A stretch of DNA of 16,584 nucleotides from JAVKSM01 sp039583705 (GTDB lineage Bacteria; Actinomycetota; Actinomycetes; Mycobacteriales; Pseudonocardiaceae): NCBI GenBank assembly GCA_039583705.1, contig JAVKSM010000076.1, forward strand, positions 1-16,584, written 5' to 3'. Every line of letters starts with the position of its first letter. Positions within the stretch are counted from its first letter, which is position 1. The translations under genes and the position numbers were made by a program. This document shows positions 6,507 through 13,897 of this stretch, piece after piece. The notes beneath the pieces were generated by a model that saw only the letters and a list, made by a program, of their open reading frames with translations, made no database searches and was not told the DNA's origin.

Positions 6507-8645
6507 GTGACGCTGGCGTTGATGCTGCCGCTGGCGGCTGCGTCGCCGAACCCGACGGGGCTGCGGTGGGTGGCGATCCTGCTGGCCGCCGCGGGGGCGG
6601 CCGGTTACGCACTGGGCGCGCGGGCCCAGAACCGGGCGGTGCCGGGCGGTGGCGGCCGGCTGCCGGTCCGGCAGGTACTGCGGTTGCTGGGCAACCGCGG
6701 CTGGCTGGCTGGGCTGGCGCTGCTGGGAGCCGGGACGGCGCTGCATGTGCTGGCGTTGTCGATGGCCCCGCTGACCGTCGTGCAGCCGGTCGGGGTGTTG
6801 GCGCTGCCGCTGACCGCGGCGTTCGACGCCGCCAGCCGGCGCACCCGGTTGAGCCGGACCTCGGTCCTCGCGGTCGCCGCGTGCACCGGCGGGGTCGGGC
6901 TGTTCGTGGTGCTCGCCGCCACCACCACCGCCGCCGCGCCGGCCACCCGCAACGACGTCCTGGAGATCCTGGGGTTGCTGGCCGCGACCCTCGTCGTCCT
7001 GGCGGTCGGCGCCCTGCTGGCCAAGGGCCGGCTGCGCAGCCTGATGCAGACGGTGGCGGCCGGCGCCTGCTTCGGGTTCGTCGCCGCGCTCACCAAGGTG
7101 GCGCTGACCCACCTCACGGCCGCTGATGCACCCGGCGTGCTGCTCGCGCTGCCCGGTCTGGTGGTGGCGTTGCTGGTCGGGGGCTGGTACGCCCAGCAGG
7201 CGCACGCCAACGCGCCGACCGAGGTGGTGGTCGCCGGCCTGACCGTGGTCGACCCGCTGGTGGCGGTGGGTATCGGCGTCGCGGTGCTCGGCGAGGCAGC
7301 CAACGCCACCCCGGCGGTCACGGCGGCCCTGCTGGCCTGCGGGGTGTTCGCCGTCGCCGGCGTGATCGGGTTGTCCCGGCACCGAGCCGCGACCCCACCG
7401 CTCACCTCCCCCGGCCGGTGTGGCGGGCGCGAGGAGCTACCCGCCGGGCGGCTGCGAATCCTGCTGGCCGCCGACACCTACCCGCCCGACGTCAACGGCG
7501 CTGCCCGGTTCACTCAGCGGCTGGCGGCAGGTCTCGCCAGTCGCGGCCACGAGGTCCACGTGCTCTGCCCCGCCCCAGCGCCTGGGCCGTCGCTGTTCCC
7601 GGAACTGGTGGGCGGGGTGGGCGGGCTGGTGGTGCACCGACTGGCCTCGCACGGGGTGGGGGTGCACCCCACCTTCCGGGTGTGCCTGCCCTGGCGGATC
7701 GCCCGACCCGTGGCCGAGCTGATCGGGACGATCGCCCCGGACGTGGTGCACACCCAGTCCCACTTCATCGTGGGCCGGGAAGTGATCAGGTCAGCGGTCC
7801 GCCAGCGCGTGCCGGTCATCGCGACCAACCACTTCATGCCAGAGAACCTCCTCGCCTACACCAGGATCCCGGTCTGGTTGCATGCCACCGCCGCCCGGCT
7901 GGCCTGGCGCGACCTGCACCGGGTCTACGCCAGGGTGCACGCCGTCACCGCGCCGACCCCCCGGGCGGCGGCCCTGCTGCACCAGACGGGATTCCACCGC
8001 CCGGTGCAGGCGATCTCCTGCGGTATCGACCTCACCCGCTACCAGCAGGCCTGCGCCGCCCCGGCCACCCACCTGACGGTGCTGTTCGTGGGGCGCCTGG
8101 ATGTGGAAAAACGGGTCGACGAGCTGGTGACCGCGATGACCCTGCTGCCCCCCGACCTGCCGGCCCGGCTGGAGATCGTCGGCACCGGCAGCCAACACAC
8201 CCGGCTGCACGCGCTGGCGCACCGGCTCGGCCTGCACCAGCAGGTGCGCTTCCACGGCCTGGTCGGGGAGCCGGCCCTGCTGGATGCCTACGCCCGCTGC
8301 ACGGTGTTCTGCATGCCTGGTACCGCCGAACTGCAAAGCCTGGCCACCATGGAGGCCATGGCGGCCGGCAAACCCGTCGTCGCCGCCGACGCCATGGCGC
8401 TGCCCCACCTCGTGCACGACGGCGTGAACGGCTGGCTCTACCCCCCCGGGGACCCCGCCGCACTGGCCGAGCGCCTCACCCGGGTTCTGACCCAACCCGA
8501 AACAACGCGCGCGGCGATGGGCGCGGCCAGCCGGGAAATCGTCACCCGCCACGACATCGCCACCACCCTGGCCACCTTCGAATCCCTTTACCGGGCGGCA
8601 CTCCACCCGCGGGTGGCAGATCCGATCGAGGGTCGGGTCGCGTGA
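6507..8645 (+). CDS. Fusion protein: DMT/EamA-like membrane transporter domain plus GT4 glycosyltransferase
   Basis: This is a single 712-residue open frame. Residues about 15-290 are a multi-pass membrane region, with roughly nine hydrophobic segments. Its motifs, such as LHVLALSMAPLTVVQPVGVL and VVAGLTVVDPLVAVGIGVAVLGE, recall the two EamA-like repeats of DMT-superfamily proteins. After a short linker (about 291-312), residues 315-700 form a GT-B glycosyltransferase of family GT4. It has ILLAADTYPPDVNGAARFTQ, DVVHTQSHFIVGREV, the C-domain start LFVGRLDVEKRVDEL, RFHGLV, and the retaining E-x7-E motif (Glu608...Glu616) in AELQSLATMEAMAAGKPVV. The GT part resembles GDP-mannose-dependent or glycolipid transferases (PimB/MgtA type), so a nucleotide-sugar donor and a lipid acceptor on the inner membrane face are likely, but the substrate is unknown. 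The start is uncertain: the GTG at 6507 overlaps its own GGAGG, while TTG 6519 or ATG 6522 have better spacing. No separate in-frame start or frameshift is seen at the junction. Confidence 0.85.
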   Translation: MTLALMLPLAAASPNPTGLRWVAILLAAAGAAGYALGARAQNRAVPGGGGRLPVRQVLRLLGNRGWLAGLALLGAGTALHVLALSMAPLTVVQPVGVLALPLTAAFDAASRRTRLSRTSVLAVAACTGGVGLFVVLAATTTAAAPATRNDVLEILGLLAATLVVLAVGALLAKGRLRSLMQTVAAGACFGFVAALTKVALTHLTAADAPGVLLALPGLVVALLVGGWYAQQAHANAPTEVVVAGLTVVDPLVAVGIGVAVLGEAANATPAVTAALLACGVFAVAGVIGLSRHRAATPPLTSPGRCGGREELPAGRLRILLAADTYPPDVNGAARFTQRLAAGLASRGHEVHVLCPAPAPGPSLFPELVGGVGGLVVHRLASHGVGVHPTFRVCLPWRIARPVAELIGTIAPDVVHTQSHFIVGREVIRSAVRQRVPVIATNHFMPENLLAYTRIPVWLHATAARLAWRDLHRVYARVHAVTAPTPRAAALLHQTGFHRPVQAISCGIDLTRYQQACAAPATHLTVLFVGRLDVEKRVDELVTAMTLLPPDLPARLEIVGTGSQHTRLHALAHRLGLHQQVRFHGLVGEPALLDAYARCTVFCMPGTAELQSLATMEAMAAGKPVVAADAMALPHLVHDGVNGWLYPPGDPAALAERLTRVLTQPETTRAAMGAASREIVTRHDIATTLATFESLYRAALHPRVADPIEGRVA

Positions 8646-8830
8646 GGTCCGCACGCTCGTCGCCGTCGTGGGAGCGCAGCCCCACGCCACCGGCAGGGCT
8701 GCCGGTCAGCCGGACGTCGGCGATGAACGCCACCCCGAGCGCGGCCGCCACCAGGGCCGCGCGATGGCCTCGTAGAACGTCACGTTCATCGCCGCGGTCA
8801 CGAGACCGAAGCCGGCCGAGCACGGCAGCC
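8646..8830 (-). pseudogene. Remnant of an EamA/RhtA-type DMT transporter
   Basis: On the minus strand one frame reads FGLVTAAMNVTFYEAIAR (from about 8810). It resembles the conserved segment of EamA transporters (LGLVxAxMNxxFYxAlxR), which is normally followed by iPLGxAvxxEFLGPL. That continuation is missing. In a neighbouring frame the sequence resumes as ALVAAALGVAFIADVRLTG, like the later membrane segment of the same family, and fades out toward 8660. A frameshift plus a deletion and loss of both ends would explain this. The call rests on short motif matches only. An alternative is chance similarity in hydrophobic GC-rich sequence. Confidence 0.4.
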
Positions 8831-8992
8831 GCGCCGCGTGGCGGGGAGCCTGGACCCGGGTCACCACCGGATCGTGCCAGCCCTCACGTGTGGGTCTCGA
8901 CCTGTGATGTCGGGTGTCCCTGCAGCGATGGACAAGACGTGACGACCGTCAATCCGCGGGGCGAAACAGAGCGGGACGGCCGTTCGTCTGCC
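8831..8992. other. Intergenic region upstream of the DUF7455 gene
   Basis: No gene is supported here. The open frames on both strands have no coding character or ribosome-binding sites. The region probably carries the promoter of the downstream small gene at its right end. Confidence 0.4.
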
Positions 8993-8998
8993 TAGAGT
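8993..8998 (+). promoter_or_regulatory. Possible -10 box of the DUF7455 gene
   Basis: TAGAGT fits the TANNNT -10 form. It lies about 75 bp before the chosen start at 9074, which implies a leader of roughly 70 nt. No clear -35 hexamer is found at 17 bp spacing. Confidence 0.3.
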
Positions 8999-9073
8999 GT
9001 GGGCGAGCGACCTCGATGGTCGCAGCTCGCTGGCCCTGGAGTGGCTCCGGAGCCAGGACGGAGGGAGATGACG

Positions 9074-9262
9074 ATGCCCGGAACCTTGATCCGGCCGGAG
9101 CTGTCCACCGCCGACCGCTGCGACCGCTGCGGGGCAGCGGCCACGTTGCGTGCCGTGCTGCCCTCGGGAGGGGAGCTGCTGTTCTGCGGCCACCACGCCA
9201 AGGCGCACGAAGCCAAGCTCCGGGAGCTGGCTGTGGACCTGCAGTCCGACGGCGGCGCCTGA
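9074..9262 (+). CDS. DUF7455-type small zinc-ribbon-like protein
   Basis: This is a 62-residue protein, MPGTLIRPELSTADRCDRCG..., with a CDRCG pair early on and LLFCGHHAKAHEAKL later. The CxxC plus CxHH arrangement suggests a single bound zinc ion. It matches a small, widely conserved actinobacterial family of unknown function that is often found near primary sigma factor genes. The ATG at 9074 is preferred because GGAGGG lies about 8 nt upstream. The ATG at 9068 is too close to it, and the upstream GTG at 8999 has no ribosome-binding site. The protein has no membrane segment or signal peptide. It is followed by a strong hairpin, so it is probably transcribed alone. Confidence 0.8.
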   Translation: MPGTLIRPELSTADRCDRCGAAATLRAVLPSGGELLFCGHHAKAHEAKLRELAVDLQSDGGA

Positions 9263-9282
9263 CGCCGAGCCCGGCGAGCGTG

Positions 9283-9316
9283 ACGGGGGCGGGAACCTGC
9301 GGGTTCCCGCCCCCGT
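9283..9316 (+). terminator. Strong intrinsic-type hairpin after the DUF7455 gene
   Basis: The left arm at 9283-9297 and the right arm at 9302-9316 form a perfect 15-bp GC-rich stem with a 4-nt loop (tgcg), starting 20 bp after the stop codon. No T-tract follows, which is common for actinobacterial terminators. The right arm ends 45 bp before the yihY-type start, so the hairpin separates the two genes. Confidence 0.8.
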
Positions 9317-9361
9317 GGCGTGCCGGCAGGATGGCCCCGGATGCTCCATGCTGGTGAGGAG

Positions 9362-10447
9362 ATGGACAGCACCAGCGACACGGCCACCGCCGCGCGGGCC
9401 AGGAACCCGGAGCCTCGGCGTGGGCGGCGCCTGCTCACGCGGACCTTGACGAAGGCCTGGGACGACAGCATCTTCGGGGAGGCGGCCACGGCGGCGTTCT
9501 GGTCGACGCTCTCGCTACCGCCCCTGCTGCTCGGACTGCTCGGCAGCATCGGCTACGTCGGTGGCTTCTTCGGACCGGACACGACCGCCGTCGTCCAACG
9601 CAAGATCGTGTCGCTGTGCCGGACGGTGTTCTCGAGGAACGTCGTGGACCAGATCGTCGCACCGACCGTCTCCGACATCCTCACCCGCGGCCGCAGTGAG
9701 ATCGTGTCGATCGGGTTCGTCCTGTCGCTGTGGGCCGGCTCGTCTGCGATCTCGTCGTGGGTCGACGCGATCACGAAGGCCCATTCCCAGCACAAGGTCC
9801 GCAACCCGGTCTGGCAGCGGATCTTCTCCCTGCTGCTCTACCTGGTCTCGCTCATCGTCGCGGTGTTCACCCTGCCGCTGCTCGCGCTGGGCCCGGATCG
9901 GCTGCCGCTGGTGCTGCCCGGGTCGTGGCGTCGCCCGGCGGCCACGCTCATCGACTGGTTCTACTACCCGGCGGTCGGGGTGCTGCTCGTGCTGGCCCTG
10001 ACGACGCTGTACAAGGTGGCGTTGCCGAACAAGCTGCCGTGGCGCCGGGCACTTCCGGGCGCCCTGCTCGCCATGATGGTGTTCGTCGTCGCGGTCACCG
10101 GGCTGCGGATCTACATCGCCTGGGTGACGGGCACCGGCTACACCTATGGCGCGCTGGCCAGCCCCATCGCCTACCTGCTCGTCGCGTTCTTCCTCGGTTT
10201 CGCGATCGTGCTGGGCGCCGAGCTCAACAACGCCATCGAGGAGCTGTGGCCGGCGGGACCGGCCCGCCGGGCGCGGCGCCGGGAGCAGCGCACCCGTGCC
10301 GCCGCGGCCCCACCTGAGCGCCAGGCGAGGCGAAGCGGCGAGGACAGGCTGCTCAGCGCCCTGCCCCAGGGCACCGACGGGTCGGACCCGGCGGATCCGG
10401 CACGGAGAGCGGGTCAGTCCTCGCCACCCGCGGGCAGGCCGTCGTAA
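9362..10447 (+). CDS. YihY/virulence factor BrkB family inner-membrane protein
   Basis: This is an integral membrane protein of 361 residues with six predicted hydrophobic segments. Early on it has the family hallmark AWDDSIFGEAATAAFWSTLSLPPLLLGLLGSIGY. Later come RSEIVSIGFVLSLWAGSSAISSWVDAI, LIDWFYYPAVGVLLVLALTTLYKVALP, LPGALLAMMVFVVAVTGLRIYIAW, and YGALASPIAYLLVAFFLGFAIVLGAELNNAIEE. The last of these matches the conserved GxxLxxxixxlLWlyxxaxilLxGAExNaxxe ending of the family. The function of the family is not settled, despite old 'ribonuclease BN' labels. The C-terminal 80 residues are charged, Pro/Ala-rich and probably disordered. The ATG at 9362 is preceded directly by GAGGAG; in-frame starts at 9341 and 9320 are alternatives. 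The 3' end overlaps the convergent DUF3039 gene by 34 bp. A YihY gene is a usual member of the sigA-sigB region in actinobacteria. Confidence 0.88.
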   Translation: MDSTSDTATAARARNPEPRRGRRLLTRTLTKAWDDSIFGEAATAAFWSTLSLPPLLLGLLGSIGYVGGFFGPDTTAVVQRKIVSLCRTVFSRNVVDQIVAPTVSDILTRGRSEIVSIGFVLSLWAGSSAISSWVDAITKAHSQHKVRNPVWQRIFSLLLYLVSLIVAVFTLPLLALGPDRLPLVLPGSWRRPAATLIDWFYYPAVGVLLVLALTTLYKVALPNKLPWRRALPGALLAMMVFVVAVTGLRIYIAWVTGTGYTYGALASPIAYLLVAFFLGFAIVLGAELNNAIEELWPAGPARRARRREQRTRAAAAPPERQARRSGEDRLLSALPQGTDGSDPADPARRAGQSSPPAGRPS

Positions 10448-10674
10448 ACCCGCTTGCAGTCCGGGCAGACGGGTGAGCCCGGCTTGGCTGCCCGGGTCAC
10501 CGGGAAGACCTCCCCGCACAACGCGACGACGTGGGTCCCGAGCACCGCGCTCTCGGCGATCTTCGCCTTGCGGACGTAGTGGAACAGCTTCGGGTCGTCG
10601 TCGCCGGTACGGTCGGTGCCCTGGGGCCGGGTCTCGGGCAGCACGATGGTCTGGCTGGTCACGTCGCCCATCAT
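10414..10674 (-). CDS. DUF3039 domain protein
   Basis: This is a small soluble protein of about 86 residues. It contains the family core KLFHYVRKAKIAESAVLGTH, then VVALCGEVFPVTRAAKPGSP and VCPDCKRVYDGLP. The single cysteine in ALCGEVF and the CPDC pair look like a zinc-binding knuckle. Its function is unknown. It is conserved in actinobacteria next to sigB, as in mycobacteria. The start is uncertain: ATG 10674 is used here, but GTG 10689 and GTG 10662 are in frame and none has a good Shine-Dalgarno sequence. The gene ends inside the 3' end of the convergent YihY gene. It lies about 66 bp downstream of the DUF3099 gene on the same strand, so the two may be co-transcribed. Confidence 0.85.
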   Translation of the reverse strand: MMGDVTSQTIVLPETRPQGTDRTGDDDPKLFHYVRKAKIAESAVLGTHVVALCGEVFPVTRAAKPGSPVCPDCKRVYDGLPAGGED

Positions 10675-10740
10675 GCCCCCATGACCCACCGGATGCGCAG
10701 TGACGAAGTCGCCGACGTGCTGGCGGGCGGCCCTCCGGGC

Positions 10741-11055
10741 TCAGACGTCGATGACTCGGTGCTCCTGCGCCTCGAGCGCCCTGTGGTCGCCGCGGTAGCG
10801 GCTGACCTTCTCAGCCTTGCGGGCCGGGCGGTCGTTGGCGATGAGCACCGCGCACCACGGCAGCGGGATCGAAAGGAGAACGAGGAGCACCGCAAGCCAG
10901 GGGATGTGGTAGAAGAAGGCAGCGGTGACGAGGAAGGGGATGCGCATCCCCATCATGATCGAGTAACGCTTGCGGCGGGACGCGAACTGCTCGTCGTATG
11001 AGGGAGCCGCCTCGGTGATGAGAACCGGGGTGTCGTCCCGCGGGGTGTCCTTCAC
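10741..11055 (-). CDS. DUF3099 family small membrane protein
   Basis: This is a 104-residue protein starting at the GTG at 11055, which has GGAGGT 6 nt upstream. The N-terminal part (VKDTPRDDTPVLITEAAPSY) is hydrophilic, with the family-typical PVLITEAxxSxxxxxxxRxxRY. Two membrane segments follow, in RIPFLVTAAFFYHIPWLAVLLVLLSIPLPWCAVLIAND, and then a basic/acidic tail. The whole protein fits the DUF3099 family of actinobacteria. The function is unknown. Its location between DUF3039 and sigB is the family's usual setting, although repair, acs and dtd genes intervene here. Confidence 0.85.
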   Translation of the reverse strand: MKDTPRDDTPVLITEAAPSYDEQFASRRKRYSIMMGMRIPFLVTAAFFYHIPWLAVLLVLLSIPLPWCAVLIANDRPARKAEKVSRYRGDHRALEAQEHRVIDV

Positions 11056-11107
11056 GACACCACCTCCCTCACTCCATGCTCCCACCGAAGCCCCCGGCGC
11101 GCATCGA

Positions 11108-11134
11108 CCGATTGCCGGATGACGGCAGAATCGG
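11108..11134 (-). terminator. Imperfect hairpin downstream of the HhH-GPD gene
   Basis: CCGATTGCCG pairs with CGGCA-ga-ATCGG: two 5-bp stem blocks separated by a 2-nt bulge, with a 5-nt loop. It lies 57 bp past the HhH-GPD stop on the same strand and before the DUF3099 start. There is no T-tract. Confidence 0.35.
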
Positions 11135-11190
11135 CACCCGGCGCGGCCGACCCGGCACCTCGGCGTTGCGGGCGGGGGTTGCCAGGCTGA

Positions 11191-11757
11191 TCACCGCCGC
11201 GCTGCGGCCTTGACCCGCTGCTTGTACTCGCGCACCTTTGCCAGCGTCTGCGCGTCGCGGATGTCTGCCACCGACTTGGAAGAGCCCTCCTCGCCGTACC
11301 CACCGGCGGCCTCCCGCCAGCCGGGCGGTTGGACGCCGAGCTGCTTGCCCAGCAGCGCCAGGAAGATCCGCGCCTTCTGCTCCCCGAAACCCGGCAACGC
11401 CCGCAGCCGGCCGAGCAGCTCACGGCCGTCCGCGACGTCGCGCCACAGCCCCGTCACGTCCCCGTCATGGTCGTCGACCAGCGTCTGACACACCTCCTGC
11501 ACGCGCCTCGCCATCGACTTCGGGAAGCGGTGCAGCGCCGGCCGCTGGGCGAACAGGTCGGCCAGCGCGTCCGGCTCGTACTCGGCCAGCTCGTGGGCGT
11601 CCAGGTCGTGCCCCAACCGTTGCGTCAGGTCGTAGGGCGCCGAGAACGCCCGTTCGAGCGGGATTTGTTGATCGAGAACCATCGCGACCAGCAGCGCGAG
11701 CGGGTCCCGGTCCAGCAGCGCGTCCGCCTCGGCGTTCTGGCTCAGCATCAGGCCCAC
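11191..11757 (-). CDS. HhH-GPD type base-excision DNA repair protein
   Basis: This is a 188-residue member of the endonuclease III-like fold. The GTG at 11757 is chosen because GGAGGAG lies 6 nt upstream; the longer frame to 11808 lacks a site. The N-terminal region has DALLDRDPLALLVAMVLDQQ, the first helices of the HhH-GPD fold. The helix-hairpin-helix reads LRALPGFGEQKARIFLALLGKQ, with LPGFGEQKA at about residues 121-129. No Fe-S cysteine cluster is present, so it is not a full EndoIII or MutY. Similar short proteins are common in actinobacteria, and their substrate is not well defined. The tail is basic (YKQRVKAAARR), fitting DNA contact. It lies 65 bp downstream of acs in the same direction. 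Confidence 0.85.
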   Translation of the reverse strand: MGLMLSQNAEADALLDRDPLALLVAMVLDQQIPLERAFSAPYDLTQRLGHDLDAHELAEYEPDALADLFAQRPALHRFPKSMARRVQEVCQTLVDDHDGDVTGLWRDVADGRELLGRLRALPGFGEQKARIFLALLGKQLGVQPPGWREAAGGYGEEGSSKSVADIRDAQTLAKVREYKQRVKAAARR

Positions 11758-11822
11758 GTCCGTCTCCTCCCGCCCGTACCCCGACCGCCGCAAGCCTACG
11801 GCCGGCATACCTGCGGGGTTGC

Positions 11823-13796
11823 TCAGCCTCGCTCGGCACCCATCTGCTGCTGCATGGTCTCCACCACGGTCGGGTCGACCAGCGTGGTGGTGTCTCCGAG
11901 CGGCTCACCCTCGGCGATGTTCTTGAGCAGCCGGCGCATGATCTTTCCGGAGCGGGTCTTGGGCAGGTCCGGTGTGAAGATCACCTGGGCCGGGCGCGCC
12001 AGCTTCCCGATCTGCTTCGCGACGTGCTTGCGCAGCGTCGCGGCCAAGTCGTCGGAGCCCTCCCGGCCACCCTTCAGCGAGACGAACGCGACGAGCGCCT
12101 GACCGGTGTCGGCGTCCCGCCGCCCGGTCACCGCCGCCTCGGCGACCGCCTCGTGGTCGACCAGCGCGCTCTCCACCTCGGTCGTGGAGATCCGGTGCCC
12201 GGAGACGTTGGTGACGTCGTCGATACGGCCCATGAGCCAGAAGTCGCCGTCCTCGTCGACCCGGGCGCCGTCCCCGGCGAAGTAGGCGTCGGGGTAGCGC
12301 GACCAGTAGCTCTCGCGGTAGCGCTCGTCGTCGTGGAACAACCCACGCATGATCCCCGGCCACGGGGCGCGCAGCACGAGATTGCCGCCCCCGCCCGGAG
12401 CCACGACGTTGCCCTCGTCGTCGTAGACCGCCGCGTCCACGCCGGGGAACGGCTGGGTGGCCGAGCCGGGCTTGAGCGTCGTGACGCCTGGCAGCGGGGT
12501 GATGAGGATGTGGCCGGTCTCGGTCTGCCACCAGGTGTCCACCACCGGGCAGCGCTCACCGCCGATGTGGCGGCGGTACCATTCCCACGCCTCGGGGTTG
12601 ATGGGTTCCCCGACCGTGCCCAGCACCCGCAGCGAGGACAGGTCGTGGCGCTGGGCGTGCTCGGGGCCCCACTTCATGTGCGAGCGGATCGCGGTCGGGG
12701 ACGTGTAGAGGATGTCGACCTGGTACTTCTCGATGACCGACCACCAGACGTCCTTGTCCGGGTGGCCCGGAGTCCCCTCGTAGAGCACGCTGGTCGCCCC
12801 GTTGGCCAGCGGCCCGTAGACGATGTAGCTGTGCCCGGTGATCCAGCCGACGTCGGCGGCGCACCAGTAGGTCGACTCCGGCTTGAGGTCGAAAACGTAG
12901 TAGTGCGTCGTGGCCGCGCCGAGCAGGTAGCCGGCCGTGGTGTGCACGACGCCCTTGGGCTTTCCGGTGGTCCCGCTGGTGTAGAGCAGGAACAACAGAT
13001 CCTCGGAGTCCATCGGCTCACACGGGCAGGACAGCGGGTCGGCGTCCGCGTCGGCCACCAGGTCATGCCAGTAGACGTCGCGGCCGTCCTGCATGTCGAC
13101 CTGGCCTCCGGTGCGGCGGAGCACGACCACGTGCTCGATCTTGGTGTGGCCGCTGGCAAGGCCCTCGTCGGCGTTCGCCTTCTGCGGCACGGTCCTGCCG
13201 GCCCGTCGCGCCTCGTCCTGGGTCACCAGCACGGTGCAGCCCATGTCGGCGACCCGCTCGGCCACGGCTTTCCCGCTGTACCCCCCGAAGATCACGGTGT
13301 GGGGCGCTCCGAGCCGGGCGCAGGCGAGCATGGCCAGGGGCAGCTCCGGGACCATCTGCAGGTAGATCCCCACCGGGGTGCCCTTGCCCACGCCCAGCGA
13401 CTTCAGGCCGTTGGCGAACCGCACCACCTCGCGCTGCAGCTCGGCGTAGCTGACATCGCGGCAGTCAGCGGAGTCCGGGCCGTCGTCCGGCACGACGTGG
13501 TAGGCGACCTTGTCACCGTGGCCCTTCTCCACCCATCGGTCCACACAGTTGTAGGTCGCGTTGAGCGTGCCGCCGAGGAACCACTTCGCGTAGGGCTGCT
13601 CCCACTCCAGCACACGCTCGTAGGGCGTGAACCAGTCCAGCCGCTCCTTCGCCTGCGCGTCCCAGAAGTCCTCCAGCGGGGCCTGATAGATCTCGGGTCT
13701 GGCGTTGGCCCGCCGCGCGAAGTCCTCGTCCGGGGGGTAGCGCCGGGTCCCCTTGCTCAGGGCGTCGATCGTCTTCGGCGACTTCTGGTCGGTCAC
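11823..13796 (-). CDS. acs: Acetyl-CoA synthetase (acetate-CoA ligase, AMP-forming)
   Basis: This is a 657-residue enzyme that converts acetate, ATP and CoA to acetyl-CoA through acetyl-AMP in the cytoplasm. Its length is that of the family. The motifs seen are the phosphate loop YTSGTTGKPKG (about 272-282), the acetate-pocket motif DTWWQTETG (420-428), YFAGDGARVDEDGDFWLMGR, and the hinge and C-terminal domain with NVSGHRISTTEVESAL. The catalytic lysine is Lys618 in PKTRSGKIMRR. This is the residue whose acetylation switches off Acs in other bacteria and which deacetylases restore. The GTG at 13796 has GGAGAG 6 nt upstream. It is divergent from dtd with about 100 bp between them. A large open frame on the opposite strand is only its shadow. 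The AcuC-like deacetylase at the right edge may be functionally connected. Confidence 0.97.
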   Translation of the reverse strand: MTDQKSPKTIDALSKGTRRYPPDEDFARRANARPEIYQAPLEDFWDAQAKERLDWFTPYERVLEWEQPYAKWFLGGTLNATYNCVDRWVEKGHGDKVAYHVVPDDGPDSADCRDVSYAELQREVVRFANGLKSLGVGKGTPVGIYLQMVPELPLAMLACARLGAPHTVIFGGYSGKAVAERVADMGCTVLVTQDEARRAGRTVPQKANADEGLASGHTKIEHVVVLRRTGGQVDMQDGRDVYWHDLVADADADPLSCPCEPMDSEDLLFLLYTSGTTGKPKGVVHTTAGYLLGAATTHYYVFDLKPESTYWCAADVGWITGHSYIVYGPLANGATSVLYEGTPGHPDKDVWWSVIEKYQVDILYTSPTAIRSHMKWGPEHAQRHDLSSLRVLGTVGEPINPEAWEWYRRHIGGERCPVVDTWWQTETGHILITPLPGVTTLKPGSATQPFPGVDAAVYDDEGNVVAPGGGGNLVLRAPWPGIMRGLFHDDERYRESYWSRYPDAYFAGDGARVDEDGDFWLMGRIDDVTNVSGHRISTTEVESALVDHEAVAEAAVTGRRDADTGQALVAFVSLKGGREGSDDLAATLRKHVAKQIGKLARPAQVIFTPDLPKTRSGKIMRRLLKNIAEGEPLGDTTTLVDPTVVETMQQQMGAERG

Positions 13797-13897
13797 GGAC
13801 GTCTCTCCACTCGTGTGGGCTGCATCACCACGAGCCCTGCCCCCCGGCGCGAGAACCGAAACCTCCCGGCACGCTTGCTGGTGCCCGGGGCGCAGCG
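13797..13897. promoter_or_regulatory. Divergent promoter region of acs and dtd
   Basis: This 101-bp gap between two outward-facing starts must hold at least the acs promoter. An imperfect inverted repeat is visible around 13813-13836 (ctcgtg...cacgag). It could be an operator or an untranslated-leader hairpin. I could not assign firm -10/-35 boxes. Confidence 0.3.

Noticed and set aside
6165..7382. Upstream extension of the blaI frame on the minus strand
   Set aside because: It runs through the 39-bp repeats and antisense to the fusion gene, with a Gln/Arg-rich composition and no domain. BlaI has a clear start with a ribosome-binding site at 6161/6164.
8999..9073. Longer DUF7455 protein starting at the GTG at 8999
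   Set aside because: There is no ribosome-binding site, the added residues do not resemble the family, and the ATG at 9074 is well placed after GGAGGG.
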